Source of the DNA: Aldrovandia affinis
Taxonomy: Eukaryota > Chordata > Actinopteri > Notacanthiformes > Halosauridae
Assembly: GCA_029706075.1 (NCBI GenBank)
Contig: JAINUG010000055.1
Span: 4,100,399 to 4,164,398, forward strand
Direction: 5' to 3'
Length of the DNA stretch: 64,000 nucleotides
The notes below the pieces were generated by a model. It was not told the DNA's origin and did not search any database. It saw only the letters and a program-made list of their open reading frames with translations. The position numbers and the translations under genes were made by a program. Positions 11,009-23,506 of this stretch are shown in pieces (the first letter of the stretch is position 1; each line of letters starts with the position of its first letter).

Positions 11009-11217
11009 ACATTTGACATTTTAACCATTTAGCCGACGCTCTTATCCAAAGCAATTTCTTACACACAATCCATTTAGATGGCTGGACTTTACTGAAACAA
11101 TTCGGGTGGAGTACCTTTGCTCAAGGGTACAACGGCAGTGCCCCACCTGGGTATCGACTCTGCAACCTTTGAGTTACAAGCCCGGTTCCCTAACCATTAT
11201 ACTACAGTGCCACCCAA
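11009..11217 (-). mobile_element. tRNA-derived SINE with LINE-like tail, antisense
   Basis: Minus-strand head TGGCACTGTAGTATAATGG (A-box region), B box near GTTGCAGAGTCGATACCCAG, middle GTACCCTTGAGCAAAGGTAC, and tail TTGCTTTGGATAAGAGCGTC then GGCTAAATGG. It lies two bases from the previous antisense SINE. Same family as 21199 and 39658. Confidence 0.85.
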
Positions 11218-13327
11218 GTAGAGCAGAACCCTGGACAGCTTGTCTCTCCATCGCTGGAACATTACTGCAGTACCTCTCTGTTAAGCTGTGAGCCGGGCAA
11301 AGAGGCACCGGGTGCCATTTTTAAAAGTGTTTAACAGGACTTTGGTGAGGATTTAATACAAAGTCAGGTTAAACACTCTAGCCACGAGGCCACTGAACAA
11401 GAGTTCCTTCAGGAATTATGAGGGGCTGGCAGATCACATTTATATTACATATAATCTGTCTTTACAATTTTCTTACAATATTCCTTCTTTTATAACAGAT
11501 TACAGTTATATATATTCTTAACTGTAATATTGAGGGCATGAAGTTTGGAAGTGGGAGTTGTTTCTAACACTGTGTTGAACTGTTGAAGGAGGAAAAGACA
11601 GGGCTTTTGCTGATAATACTTGTATATATTCATGTGGATGATTGAAGACAGTATTTTATTTGGCAAAGGAATATCTTTTCTTGCATAGATCTTACAATGT
11701 GGCAAAACCGCTATTCCTGTAAAAATGGGAGAAAGCATCCCGTTTGTCAAAGAGTTCATCTATATCTACGAAAACAGATACAGATGTTTCATTTTTTGAG
11801 TGAGGGCTCCTTCATACTTTTCAGGTAAACTACAGATTGGAAGGGGAGTTTGGTTTCCTTCTTTTTTTCTCTAAAAGGTTGTACAGGCAAAATAACATTT
11901 TGAACAGTCAGAGTGCATGTGCATGCGAGATGAGGATGTAACGTGTGCTCGGTTTGCTAAGGGTTCACATAATTTAACCAATCAAAATGAGGGGGGACTT
12001 TGTGATTTCTCTTGTATTTTGTCACCCTGCCTCTGTAACCTCTCTTTGAGGATTCTGAACTGAAACTGGACTTTTACTTTTGCACAAAAAATAATTTATT
12101 CTACACTCAACTGGACTCCAAGTCTTAGTAGACTACTCTATCAAATGAATTACAATCTTTCCCCACTGCACAACGAATATATTACTTTGCTCTGTGGGGG
12201 AGGTTTGAGGTAGATCTTCTCTTTATGCTCATTAGATATTGTCTCATTGCCATGTCTGCCGGTCTACTGAGGTATGAAGGACAATTACATCAATTTAAGT
12301 TCATTTGACAGTTCATTTGACGTCTGTGTTGAGCCTCAAAGTAAATTAAATCAGATTGGACTCACGGAAAACAAACCAACGGCATGCCACAAGTACTGCA
12401 GTAAAATGTAGACAAGTGCAATCACACTTGAAATACCCTAGTTTGAATATGTATTCATTGTATTATGTCTGTTTGTAGGTTTGTGAGTATTTGTGTGTGT
12501 AAACTTCAAGTCAAGACGTCATATACTAAATTTGAACTAGTGATACGAGATTGAGGTTTCATAAACTCCACAATGGGTGGAACTATAGGGTGTCAATCAC
12601 CAATAAAACCAAATAAAACGATCTTTTTCTCCACAGAAAAGCACAGTGATTGGTGAAGATCAGGGAGTCACTGATCATTAGCCCTCACCTCCCCATCACT
12701 AGTTTGGATGGTTTGGTTTTGAGTGAATGTCTATGATTAAATCGTTTTTTTTCCCACACAGAATCACCAAATAAGAGTTGTGGCCACAGACCCCATCTCC
12801 ACCTCCCCCCCTTACCCACCCACCCTGCCTTGCTTCAATGACCGTTCCATTTTCCTTAAGGATTAATAATTGAAAACAAGTTCATGTGAATTGTATATGC
12901 AATTTGTCCTCTGGGAGCTTCTACATTATTATTTTATTTTATTTTATTTTATGGTCAAAATTGTTAGAGCAAATGGCACGCTGCTTACAGCTTCTGTAGA
13001 GAGCAGCCCAAGATCTAAGCAGCACAAAGGGTGCATGTGGCTGTTCCTTTCTGCTTTTAACAAACATCTCCCCCTGGAATGAGCTTTAGCTCAAAAATGA
13101 TGATCTTTTTATGGGGCGCGGGCCTTCCTGCGTGAAATGAATCACACTTCATGGAACCCTGTCAGCCAGAGAAAAGTACTGTACCATATCCACCCTGTTC
13201 GTGAGTATGTAACCTTCATATGACACCTTCCTCCCGGCTTGAGGAACTTCCTGATTTAATGAATAGAGTGGGTAAGTCAGAACTGAAGTTTTTCCTCACA
13301 TATCACAATTTGAGAGATTTTTGTGCA

Positions 13328-13329
<2 letters not shown>
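11218..13329. other. Intronic spacer, no gene recognised
   Basis: A short TTTTA repeat lies at 12925-12952. The 12540-12700 stretch has several ATTGGT/ACCAAT-type motifs without a clear repeat structure. No exon or RNA gene seen. Confidence 0.5.
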
Positions 13330-13381
<52 letters not shown>

Positions 13382-13417
13382 TACAGTATATATATATATA
13401 TATATATATATCATACA

Positions 13418-13454
<37 letters not shown>
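13330..13454. repeat. TA microsatellite with two CATACAG interruptions
   Basis: Three TA blocks separated by two identical TCATACAGTA interruptions. The identical breaks suggest that the array grew by copying a block holding the interruption. Confidence 0.95.
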
Positions 13455-13455
<1 letters not shown>

Positions 13456-15228
13456 CAATGACTTTGAACATACCAAAACATCTTCATGTTAAATCTGTAA
13501 ACCTGTAGACTTATTGTAGACTTAGTCACAACTTAGTTCATTAACAGTACTTGTATTTGGTTTGTGGACATCCCATCTAAATAGGGTTAAAAGCTTTTAT
13601 TATTTTGTTTCCTAAGATGGTGGCAAGGCGGGGGGAAAAAAAGACAGCTTGGACTTGTTTTACGGCATGTAGGAGAAGTTTGTCTCTGCTGTGCTTCAGT
13701 GCATTTGTCATATCAGGGTCAGGTTTTGGCAAACAGCTTGGAAGCTCCATTACAGTGGTCGTGTGTTAAACGACCGAGCAAAACACAAGGTCACTGCAGA
13801 GTAGTGATGGGAGTATGAGTTATCATGACACCAAAAAGTTTTGCTCTTCGTTACTGGCAGCATATGGTAGCTGCACCCATTTGACACCTCATTCACCCAA
13901 TCACTACTGCCGAGTGCTCAAAGAGACTGAGATCAACCAATGAGCTCCACAGAAAGCATAATTGGATGGACGAGGGCAATGTGACCACAATCTGTTCCTA
14001 TTTCTCTTATTGCTTAACAGTATGGTACATATAGGTAACTGGCTAAATAAAGACTGCAGTACGGTGAGTGCCCATCAGCGGGTGCCATGCCTGGTATGGC
14101 TGATAGGCCTGGCCCTCCCCTTCCCAACAAAATTGAAGCATGGTATAATCAAACTGTTACAGTGGTATCACTGTGCGGTTTGTGTGAAGAGGGTTCAAGG
14201 GCCATAGTGAGGTATGCTTTGGTGTAGCAGCAATTTGGAGTAATGTACCCACTGACTGGAAGCACACTAGCATCTACAGAATGTGTCAAAAAGGAGATGG
14301 AATCATGGGTATTTTGATGATGAAATTTGATGAAATGGGGTTCAGTTATTCTTTAATAACTGCATCTCACAATAACACTGGTCAATATAAGCTATTCATA
14401 TGTGAGTCACTAATCTGAAAGATTAATTCTATTTAATCTTCCAGCCTCTTTGCTGTCAGCACATTTCTTATTACAAGAGTCTTAAAGATATATTTTTGTT
14501 ATTTTCATAATGGCACAGCTTAAATTGCAGCAAACATCAGTTTGATGGACAATCTCTCATAATTGTACCCTCAGAGGTTGTTCTTAAACATTTATTTTTC
14601 AGAAGAGTACTTCACAAGCTATCAGAGTCCTCAACGAAATAAGTGTTTGAAATCTGAAGCACTCCACGTCATCAGCGGCAAGCATTGCTGTCGGTGGCTT
14701 GTGAGAGAGAGAGAACATCTCACTTGAATGAAGTGAGATGGTAATGAAGAGAATTCAATGACGATCAACATGTCATCAACTTGCAGACTGAGTACATAAT
14801 GAGCCCAGGGGAATCGATCTTCAACGAGCCTTTTGGTGACATATCACCATAATCATGCTTCACTTAAATGAATGTTGAAAAGAAGCAGACTGGTAGGAGA
14901 CAAAACAGAACAACTATCTGGATACCCTAACTCAAATTCAGATCCTTAACTAAATCCTTGCTTAGTTTTAAACTTTGGAAACTGCTGACTTTTATTTGAG
15001 CTTTTAGCCTTGAGTTTATGATTATCTTTTTTTTTCGGTTTCTGTTTTAGATTTCATGGTGTCTGTGTACCTTTTAGTTGCTTTCATGATTGTCTTTCTT
15101 TCATTGAAGTTGTGCACCTTTCACTCTGTGCAGGTATATTAAAAGCATATCATAAAAGGTGAGAAGAAAACTTCTCTGTGGAATGGTAGTCAGTGGTTCC
15201 TGCCTGTCGTACATTCTAAGAGTAGATC
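13455..15228. other. Intronic spacer with a possible lone transposon end
   Basis: At 14028-14056 the sequence TACATATAGGTAACTGGCTA followed by AATAAAG resembles the terminal repeat of the Tc1-like family at 4340, without a matching partner end. A 28-base stretch at 13850-13877 recurs at 26685. No exon seen. Confidence 0.45.
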
Positions 15229-15656
15229 TACAGGTAACTTACGAAATAAAGGAATCGACAACATAAAGTGTTTTGACAGGGCGCTGGGCCACCACAAGCT
15301 ACCAGAACAGCTTCAGTGTTCCATCATAGATTCTACATGAGTCTGGAACTTTATAAACTCTAGAAATTCCATAATTTGGTGTTTTGTTGATGGTGGTAGA
15401 AAACACTGTCTCAGACACTGTTTCAGAATTTCCGATAAGTATTCAATTGGGTTGAGATCTGGTAAGTGAGATTGCCATGGCATATGGTTTACATAATTTT
15501 CATGCTCATCAAACCAGTGACCACTTGTGCCCACGAGCATCATAGGATGAAGGTGGTCACTCAGAATGGCTTTGTAAAATGCACCCCACACCATAACAGA
15601 GCTGCTAGAACCCTTCATTTACTCAAGTGTTTTCTTTATTTTGGCAGTTACCTGTA
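15229..15656 (-). mobile_element. Non-autonomous Tc1-like element
   Basis: About 428 bp with ends TACAGGTAACTTACGAAATA and TTTATTTTGGCAGTTACCTG at TA sites. The minus strand keeps SSSVMVWGAF, YKAILSDHLHP, DEHENYVNHMPWQS and DLNPIEYLSEILKQCLRQ from the transposase. It has lost the middle more than the 6585 copy has, so the two are separate deletion products of one parent. Confidence 0.87.
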
Positions 15657-15719
15657 CACCACAGTTCCCATTGACATTACATGTTTATGTGTTGTACAGG
15701 TTTAAATTGAATCACAATA

Positions 15720-15800
15720 ATGATAATTGATTGCATTTATATAGCGCCTTTCCTGATATCAAAGCTCTTTACAGTGAAGTAGGGGAAGCATTTAGGTCCA
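15720..15800 (-). repeat. Retroposon 3' tail fragment, antisense
   Basis: GCATTTATATAGCGCCTTTC followed by AAAGCTCTTTACAGTGAAGT is the form of 3' tails shared by many fish LINEs and SINEs. No coding part remains. Confidence 0.5.
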
Positions 15801-17560
<1,760 letters not shown>

Positions 17561-17699
17561 ACCAAAACCACAATCTATTTATGATTTACGGCATTACACA
17601 GCCAATTTATGATTGTCATTAACAAATCCATTATTCAAAAGTTTAGTTTTTTGTGACAAACACAAAACATTGATTGACATAATATCCGACAAGGTTTAA

Positions 17700-17850
17700 A
17701 CTACTACTACTACTAATAATAATAATAATAATAATAATAAATTGTATTGGTATAGCAGCTTTTCTAAACTCCAACATGAGTCAAGTGTGAAAATACAACA
17801 TCAAAATAAAAAATTAAAAAATAAAAATAATAGGGAAATAAATATATTTT
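17700..17850 (-). repeat. ACT/AAT triplet repeat plus retroposon-type tail
   Basis: ACTACT then AATAATAAT triplets, followed by TTGTATTGGTATAGCAGCTT and TTCTAAACTCCAAC. This resembles an antisense fish retroposon end (3' triplets, then the conserved tail). Confidence 0.5.
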
Positions 17851-18059
17851 TTGAAAAGAGTTCAGTCAGAGTGAAGATAAAACCAGGACACTCAACACAT
17901 GCGCGAATGCCCCTGGGTTAAAGTATGACAAGGTAAACAAAAGAGTTTTAGTCTAGACTGTAAAAGTAAATAAGCTTTTGCATTCGGAGGTCTTGGGGGG
18001 AAATGTGGAAAGTGATGCGACGTGATGTGATTTATTTTAAATGTTTTATTTGTTTCTGA
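17851..18059. other. Short intronic spacer
   Basis: Nothing recognised. Confidence 0.4.
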
Positions 18060-18190
18060 TGTTTTCCTGTTTTTTCTCCCAATTTAGTGGCCAATCATTC
18101 ACCCACCCACATTCTGGAGACACCCTTACGCGCTTCTCAGCGAGTTCATGCCGGCTCACCCCCTTCCCCCTGGGGCAGACAGCCAAACGC
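18060..18190 (-). mobile_element. SINE fragment, antisense
   Basis: TTTTCTCCCAATTTAGTGGC, then TTACGCGCTTCTCAGC and CCCCTGGGGCAGACAGCCAA match the tail and body of the antisense SINE at 10664. The tRNA-like head is missing. Confidence 0.7.
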
Positions 18191-19515
18191 CGGCCCTGAG
18201 TTTTTTGACTCCATGATCTTTTGATCTTCTTTCATCGCTGACAGGTGCCGGTGTGTTACGCACAAGATCTCGACAGCTTTTTGCTGCGTTAAGGAAGCAG
18301 GGGCTTCAGCCGAGTCACCAAGACTCCTGCCGGTTCCGTAAGCTTTCCAGCATTTCACATAAGAGCAAGGAAATCCCTTTTAGAGCAGTGCGCTACAATT
18401 AATTGGCTCCGTTATCGAACAATATAAACATGAATATGAATAAAAGGGGGGGATGGCAACTGTCACTGGGGAAGGATTACGTGTGACTGGCGAAACCTTT
18501 GAATGCATGTGCAAATATACCTCCCTCTCGACTGATACACTTAAGGCCTTTTCATTTAGTCAACAAGCCAGAAAGAGGGAACGAAAATGGTCTGGTAATT
18601 GCCACTCTCTTCTATCGGGTCGCCACTTTGACATGAACTGCTTTCAAAGGGGTGGCATATAAGCACCGTTGAAAAATCTTGCGCGTGCAGCAGAGAAATA
18701 CTTTACACATACGCTTAGGAGCCGTGTGCCGTTCTCCCCACTTGTAACCGCATCCCCGCCTCGCCTATTAACGGACAATAGTTTTCATCGCTTCCAATTA
18801 CCTAAAGCCCGTGTTTATTAAATATGAATTGAATATGTGGTGAAAGAATGCACCGTCCCTACCTGTCAGGCTTTAAAAAAAAACACAAGAAACACACGTC
18901 AATCTTTGTTTTTTCTCACAGTAACACAACTACATTTACAACACGCTAGTCAAATGGTTGTTTTCTTTCTGCTCAGTGGAAATCACATGGGTGATTTAAT
19001 CACCCTGTCTACCATATGAAACTTCTCATTTCGCAGAGCACATTTGCACATTAATTGATTCACAGGCGTTCAACCGCTATAGCTCATTTAGGGCTTTGGA
19101 CAGACAATATGCAAATCTATATTCCACAGAAGCTCCTACTTGAAAGACAAGTGCATATGTTACTCATTGAAAAGAAATAAAAATGTCTACAAGAGAGAAG
19201 CACGGGGGTTGGGGGGGGGCAAGAAAATCATCGTGCTCGGTACGGCGAGACGCATACAGGGATGGAAACTCTAAAGAAGATAAGCTACATAAGAGGCTGC
19301 TGCTATCTCGATAGCTAATCCGGGGAAGTACAATGGTTCTGCCTTTGCATTGGGGCTCAATAGTCAAGAGTCTAAGCCGTACGCTTATGCAATTCTGACT
19401 GATCACTGTTGAGCGTGAGTCATTTGTCCATCGGGCGTAGGGAAACAGCATCACACAAATAGAGTGGAAATCAATTTCCCAATAGCCCCGAACTTGCTTT
19501 GTCCCCATCCCTCGT

Positions 19516-19552
<37 letters not shown>

Positions 19553-20680
19553 CTCTCTCTCTCCCCTCTCTCTCTCCGCAGCGGTGGCAAGAGCGGGCAC
19601 ACTCATTAGAGTGACTGACACCCGGCGCATAGGTAGGCACGCGGACTCATTATCCCGCTCAGTGCCCCCGCAGCGCTGCGGCATGAGTGACTCAAAAACG
19701 CCGCCAACAAATGCCTTCTGTTCTGCGCAGGCCTGACAGTCGACGCGACGGGCTTTGCGAGGGAGGCACACGCGCGCGAATGAGAAATCCTGTGTTTCCC
19801 GTCGCGAGGGAAGGTCTGAGCTGTTCTCCGATTAGCACACGAGAAGGGGTGTGCCATTTCCGTGGAGCCGTTCACTCGACTTGAAGCTCGGCAGGAGGCG
19901 TGTGCGCCATCGCATTGTTTGAATCCGATACGGACGCACATTAATTCAATGAGCAACGTATGTTTCCTACGCGACAGTATTGCACATAAGGCACTAATTC
20001 CATTCAATTAATTGTACAGGAAAGTTACAGTTACTGAATAAATGCTGTCGTAAATTGCCCTTGCAATGGTAAAGAACGGGGGTTGACAACAGATGTTTGC
20101 AGCCGTTGCAACCTGCTAGCGAAAACATCTGTTAGCATCTACAATCTTGGCGTTATTGAGCGTGAATTTTTGTGCTCAAAAGAGGTGTCTGTGTGTGTTT
20201 GTGCATGTGCGCTCGCGAGAGCGTGCGTGTGTCTGAACTCAGCGGCTCGACAAAAAGACTATTACCAGGCGTAAATAAATACATTTCTTGTGAATGAATC
20301 CATAGAGAAACAACAACAAAAAATTATATTGGTTATTTAAAGAACCTTTGAGGACGACTTGAATCCATCGGTAGAAAACGCTATCTTCCCAGAATCCCCC
20401 ATAGTGGGTTTTCCCGATGCCACTCTGTATCCATCTTATTAATGCGTGTGGATTTGTGTGGGGGGAAAAGCCAGCCACCAAGCATGTACAATCAGGGAAA
20501 GAGTAGCTGTCACTCACACATAAGAGCTGTGCAAAGAAACCCCAGAGTTTATGAACACTGCCCCTCATCACAAACAGGCCTTTCAGTGGCCTTGCCAGAT
20601 CCACAACTTTCACTCAGCTCAGCTGCACCTCTTTGTTACCACCCAGAAGTAATATAGACATATTAATATATATATATATA
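18191..20680. other. Intronic sequence with a CpG-rich block and CT repeat
   Basis: A CT microsatellite spans about 19518-19576. From about 19580 to 19890 CpG dinucleotides are much denser than in the surrounding AT-rich intron (GCGCTGCGG, GTCGACGCGACGGG, CACGCGCGCG). No start, exon or TATA element was identified, so regulatory use is only a possibility. Confidence 0.45.
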
Positions 20681-21198
20681 TACACAGACAGGTCCATAAA
20701 TATTTGGACATTGACAAAGTTATTATTATTTTAGCTGTCTACCACAGCATTAAATTAATTTAAATTAATTCATCCAAATCGGGTGAACGGTGTAGGAATT
20801 ACAGGACTTTTTATACGTGGTCCACCCCTTTTTAAGGGACCAAAGGTAATTGGACAATTGGCTGCCCAGTTGTTCCATGGCCAGGTGTGTCTTATTCCCT
20901 CATTATTTCATTTACAAGTAAGCAGATAAAAGATCTAGAGTTGATTTCAAGTGTGGCATTTGCATTTGGAATCTGTTGCTGTTAACTCTCAATATGAAGT
21001 CCAAAGAGCTGTCACTGCCAGTGAAGCAAGCCATCATTAGGCTGAAAAATCTAAACAAACCCATCAGAGAGATAGCAAAAACATTAGGTGTGGCCAAATC
21101 AACTACGTATTTGGTACATTCTTAAAAAGAAAGAACGCACTGGTGCACTCAGGAACACCAAAAAGCCTGGAAGACCACGGAAGACCAATGTGGTGGAT

Positions 21199-21440
21199 TT
21201 CCATTTCCATTTTAGGCATTTTAGCAGACGCTCTTATCCAGAGCAACTTACACAATTCACATTTCTTTACATACAATCCATTTATACAGATGGATATTTT
21301 TACTGAAGGAATTCAGGTTAAGTACCTTGCTTAAGGGTACAATGACAGTGCCCCCACCTGGGAATCGAACCAGCAACATCTTACAGTTACAAGCCCAGTT
21401 CCCTAACCATTACACTACACTGCCGCCCTACACACTACAC
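21199..21440 (-). mobile_element. tRNA-derived SINE inserted in the Tc1 element
   Basis: Antisense copy: minus-strand head GGCGGCAGTGTAGTGTAATGG, B box GGTTCGATTCC, middle GTACCCTTAAGCAAGGTACT, tail TTGCTCTGGATAAGAGCGTC then TGCTAAAATGCC. It splits the transposase between NVVD and the following DRII codons. The CACTACACTG text repeated at the right edge may be target-site or head duplication. Confidence 0.9.
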
Positions 21441-21534
21441 TGACGGATAACAGAATAATTATTTCTCTGGTGAAGAAGAACCCTTCACAACAGTTAGCCA
21501 GATCAAGAACACCCTTCAGGAGGTAGGCGTATCT

Positions 21535-22107
21535 GTGTCAAAGTCAACAATCAAGAGAAGACTTCACCAGAGTAAATACAGAGGGTTTACCACAAGGTGT
21601 AAACCATTGGTAAGCCTCAAAAACAGGAAGACCAGATTAGATTCAAAAGACAAACATCTAAAAAAGCCTGTACAGTTCTGGAACAATATCCTATGGACAG
21701 ATGAGATCAACTTGTACCAGAATGATGGGAAGAAAAGAGTATGGAGAAGGGAAGGAACTGCTCATTATCCAAAGGATACCACCTCATCTGTGAAGCATGG
21801 TGGAGGTAGTGTTATGGCGTGGGCATGTATGGCTGCCAATGGAACTGGTTCCCTTGTATTTATTGATGATGTGACTGCTAACAAAAGCAGCAGGATGAAT
21901 TCTGAAGTGTATAGGGCTATATTATCTGCTCAGATTCAGCCAAATGCTTCAAAACTCATTGGACGGCGCTTCACAGTGCTGATGGACGGTGACCCGAAGC
22001 ATACTGCAAAAGCAACCCAATACTTTTTTAAGGCAAAGAAGTGGAATGTTCTGCAGTGGCCAAGTCAATCATCTGACCTGAATCCAATTGAGCATTTCAC
22101 TTACTGA
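21535..22107 (+). pseudogene. Tc1-like transposase catalytic core (broken)
   Basis: This frame encodes the DDE nuclease core of a Tc1/mariner transposase. The first Asp is in ILWTDEINL, the second in VLMDGDPKHTA, and the Glu in DLNPIEH, with 34 residues between the second Asp and the Glu, the DD34E spacing of Tc1-like enzymes. SVKHGGGSVMAWACMAA is the usual glycine-rich motif. The Met at its start is internal, because the natural start lay upstream of the inserted SINE. Frameshifts before this frame (near 21110) and just after IEH, plus the SINE, make it a pseudogene. The triad itself is intact, so the loss of function is recent or piecemeal rather than catalytic. It is unrelated to the host receptor gene, whose intron it sits in. 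Confidence 0.92.
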
Positions 22108-22646
22108 AGGCAAAACACCCCAAGAACAAGCAAGACAACGGCAGTAAAGGCCTGGCAGAGCATCACCAGGGAAGAAACCCAGCGTTTGGTGATGCCTGTG
22201 GGTTCCAGATTTCAGGCAGTCATTGACTGCAAAGGATTGATTAATTTATGATTATGTTAGTTTGTCCAATTACCTTTGAGCCCCTAAAATTGTGGGGGCT
22301 ATACATAAAAATGGTTGTAATTCCTACACAGTTCATACAATATTTTGGCAAAACCCTTAAATTAAGGGTTTCTTAAATTGTTTCATTTTAAATCCATTGC
22401 GCTGGCGTACAGAGCCAAAATGAGAAAAAAAAATTGTGTCACTGTCCAAATACTTATGGACCTGACTGTATATGTATATACAGTGGGTATAATAAGTATT
22501 CACCCCCTTTGGCATTTTTCACAAAATTGATTTAATTGGGAGTTCTCTATAATGACAAATAAAATAAACTACTCTAAAGGTTTTTGTTAATTAATTACAA
22601 AAACCCCAGACAATAATTTATTGCATAAGTATTCACCTCCCTTGAC

Positions 22647-23164
22647 TTACCAATACTTGGTAGAAGCACTTTTAGCTGCAATTACGGCTGTGAGACTATT
22701 TGAGTCTCTACCATCTTTGCACATCTGGACATTGCAATTTTTGCCCATAACTTCTTTACAAAATTGCTTGAGCTCCATTATGTTGGATGGGGACTGGTGG
22801 TGAACAGCAATTTTCAAATCTTTCCACAGATTCTCAATGGGATTGAGGTCTGGACTTTGACTGGACCACTCCTGGGCTTTTTTTTGTTTTAAAGCCATTC
22901 CAATGTGGCTTTTTCTGTATGCTTTGGGTCATTGTCCTGCTGGAATATAAATCTTATCTCAAGTCCCAGGTCTTTTGCAGACTGCAACAGGTTTTCCTCC
23001 AAGATTTGTCTATATGTTGTTCCATCCATTTTGCTCTCTATTTTGACAGGTTTTCCAGTCTCTGAAGCAAAGAAGCATCCCCATAGCATTAGGCAAGCAC
23101 CACCATGTTTCACGGTAGGGATAGTCTTCTTGGGATAATGTTGGGCTTGCTCCAAACATAGCAC
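22647..23164 (-). pseudogene. Tc1-like transposase fragment (frameshifted)
   Basis: The minus strand encodes SVKHGG-like TVKHGGACLMLWGCF, then LEIRFIFQQDNDPKHTEKAT with the second catalytic Asp, and in another frame EWSSQSPDLNPIENLWKDLK with the catalytic Glu. A frameshift near 22890 separates the two. The C-terminal part (NIMELKQFCKEV, then LTAVIAAKSASTKYW) matches the usual end of Tc1-like enzymes. The N-terminal DNA-binding region is not recognisable beyond 23165, where decay and the hAT insertion intervene. Confidence 0.9.
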
Positions 23165-23506
23165 CTAACATTGATGCAGAAAATCAATCTTGGTCTCATC
23201 AGACCATAGAATCATCCTCCACTTGGTTTGAAAGTCTCTCACATGCCTTCTGGAAAGCTCTAGTGAGAATTCATGTGTGTTGTCTTCAACAATGGCTTTC
23301 TTTTTGCCACCTTCCCTAAACCACACATTTGTGAAGTGCCCAGGCTATTGTTGTCCCATGGACAATCTCTGCCATGGAGGACTGTAACTCCATCAGAGTT
23401 GCCATATGCCTCTTGGTGGCCTCCCTAACAAGTACCCTTCAAACACGGATGCTCAGTTTTGGAGGACGGCCTATTCAGCATATTCTCTCCATTTCTTTAT
23501 GATGGA

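Larger units (their letters stand above)
20681..22470 (+). mobile_element. Tc1-like transposon, inactivated
   Basis: Full-length element, about 1.55 kb without its inserted SINE. Inverted ends are CAGACAGGTCCATAAATATT at the left and, on the opposite strand, CAGTCAGGTCCATAAGTATT at the right, both against TA. Inside, in order, come the paired N-terminal DNA-binding domain (KELSLPVKQAIIRLKN, then IREIAKTLGVAKST), the GRPRKTNVVD AT-hook-like linker, the antisense SINE at 21199, and the catalytic core at 21535. Confidence 0.93.

Noticed and set aside
21688..22107. A domesticated, host-useful transposase
   Set aside because: The triad is intact, but the gene is broken by a SINE and frameshifts and keeps transposon ends; it is ordinary transposon decay.
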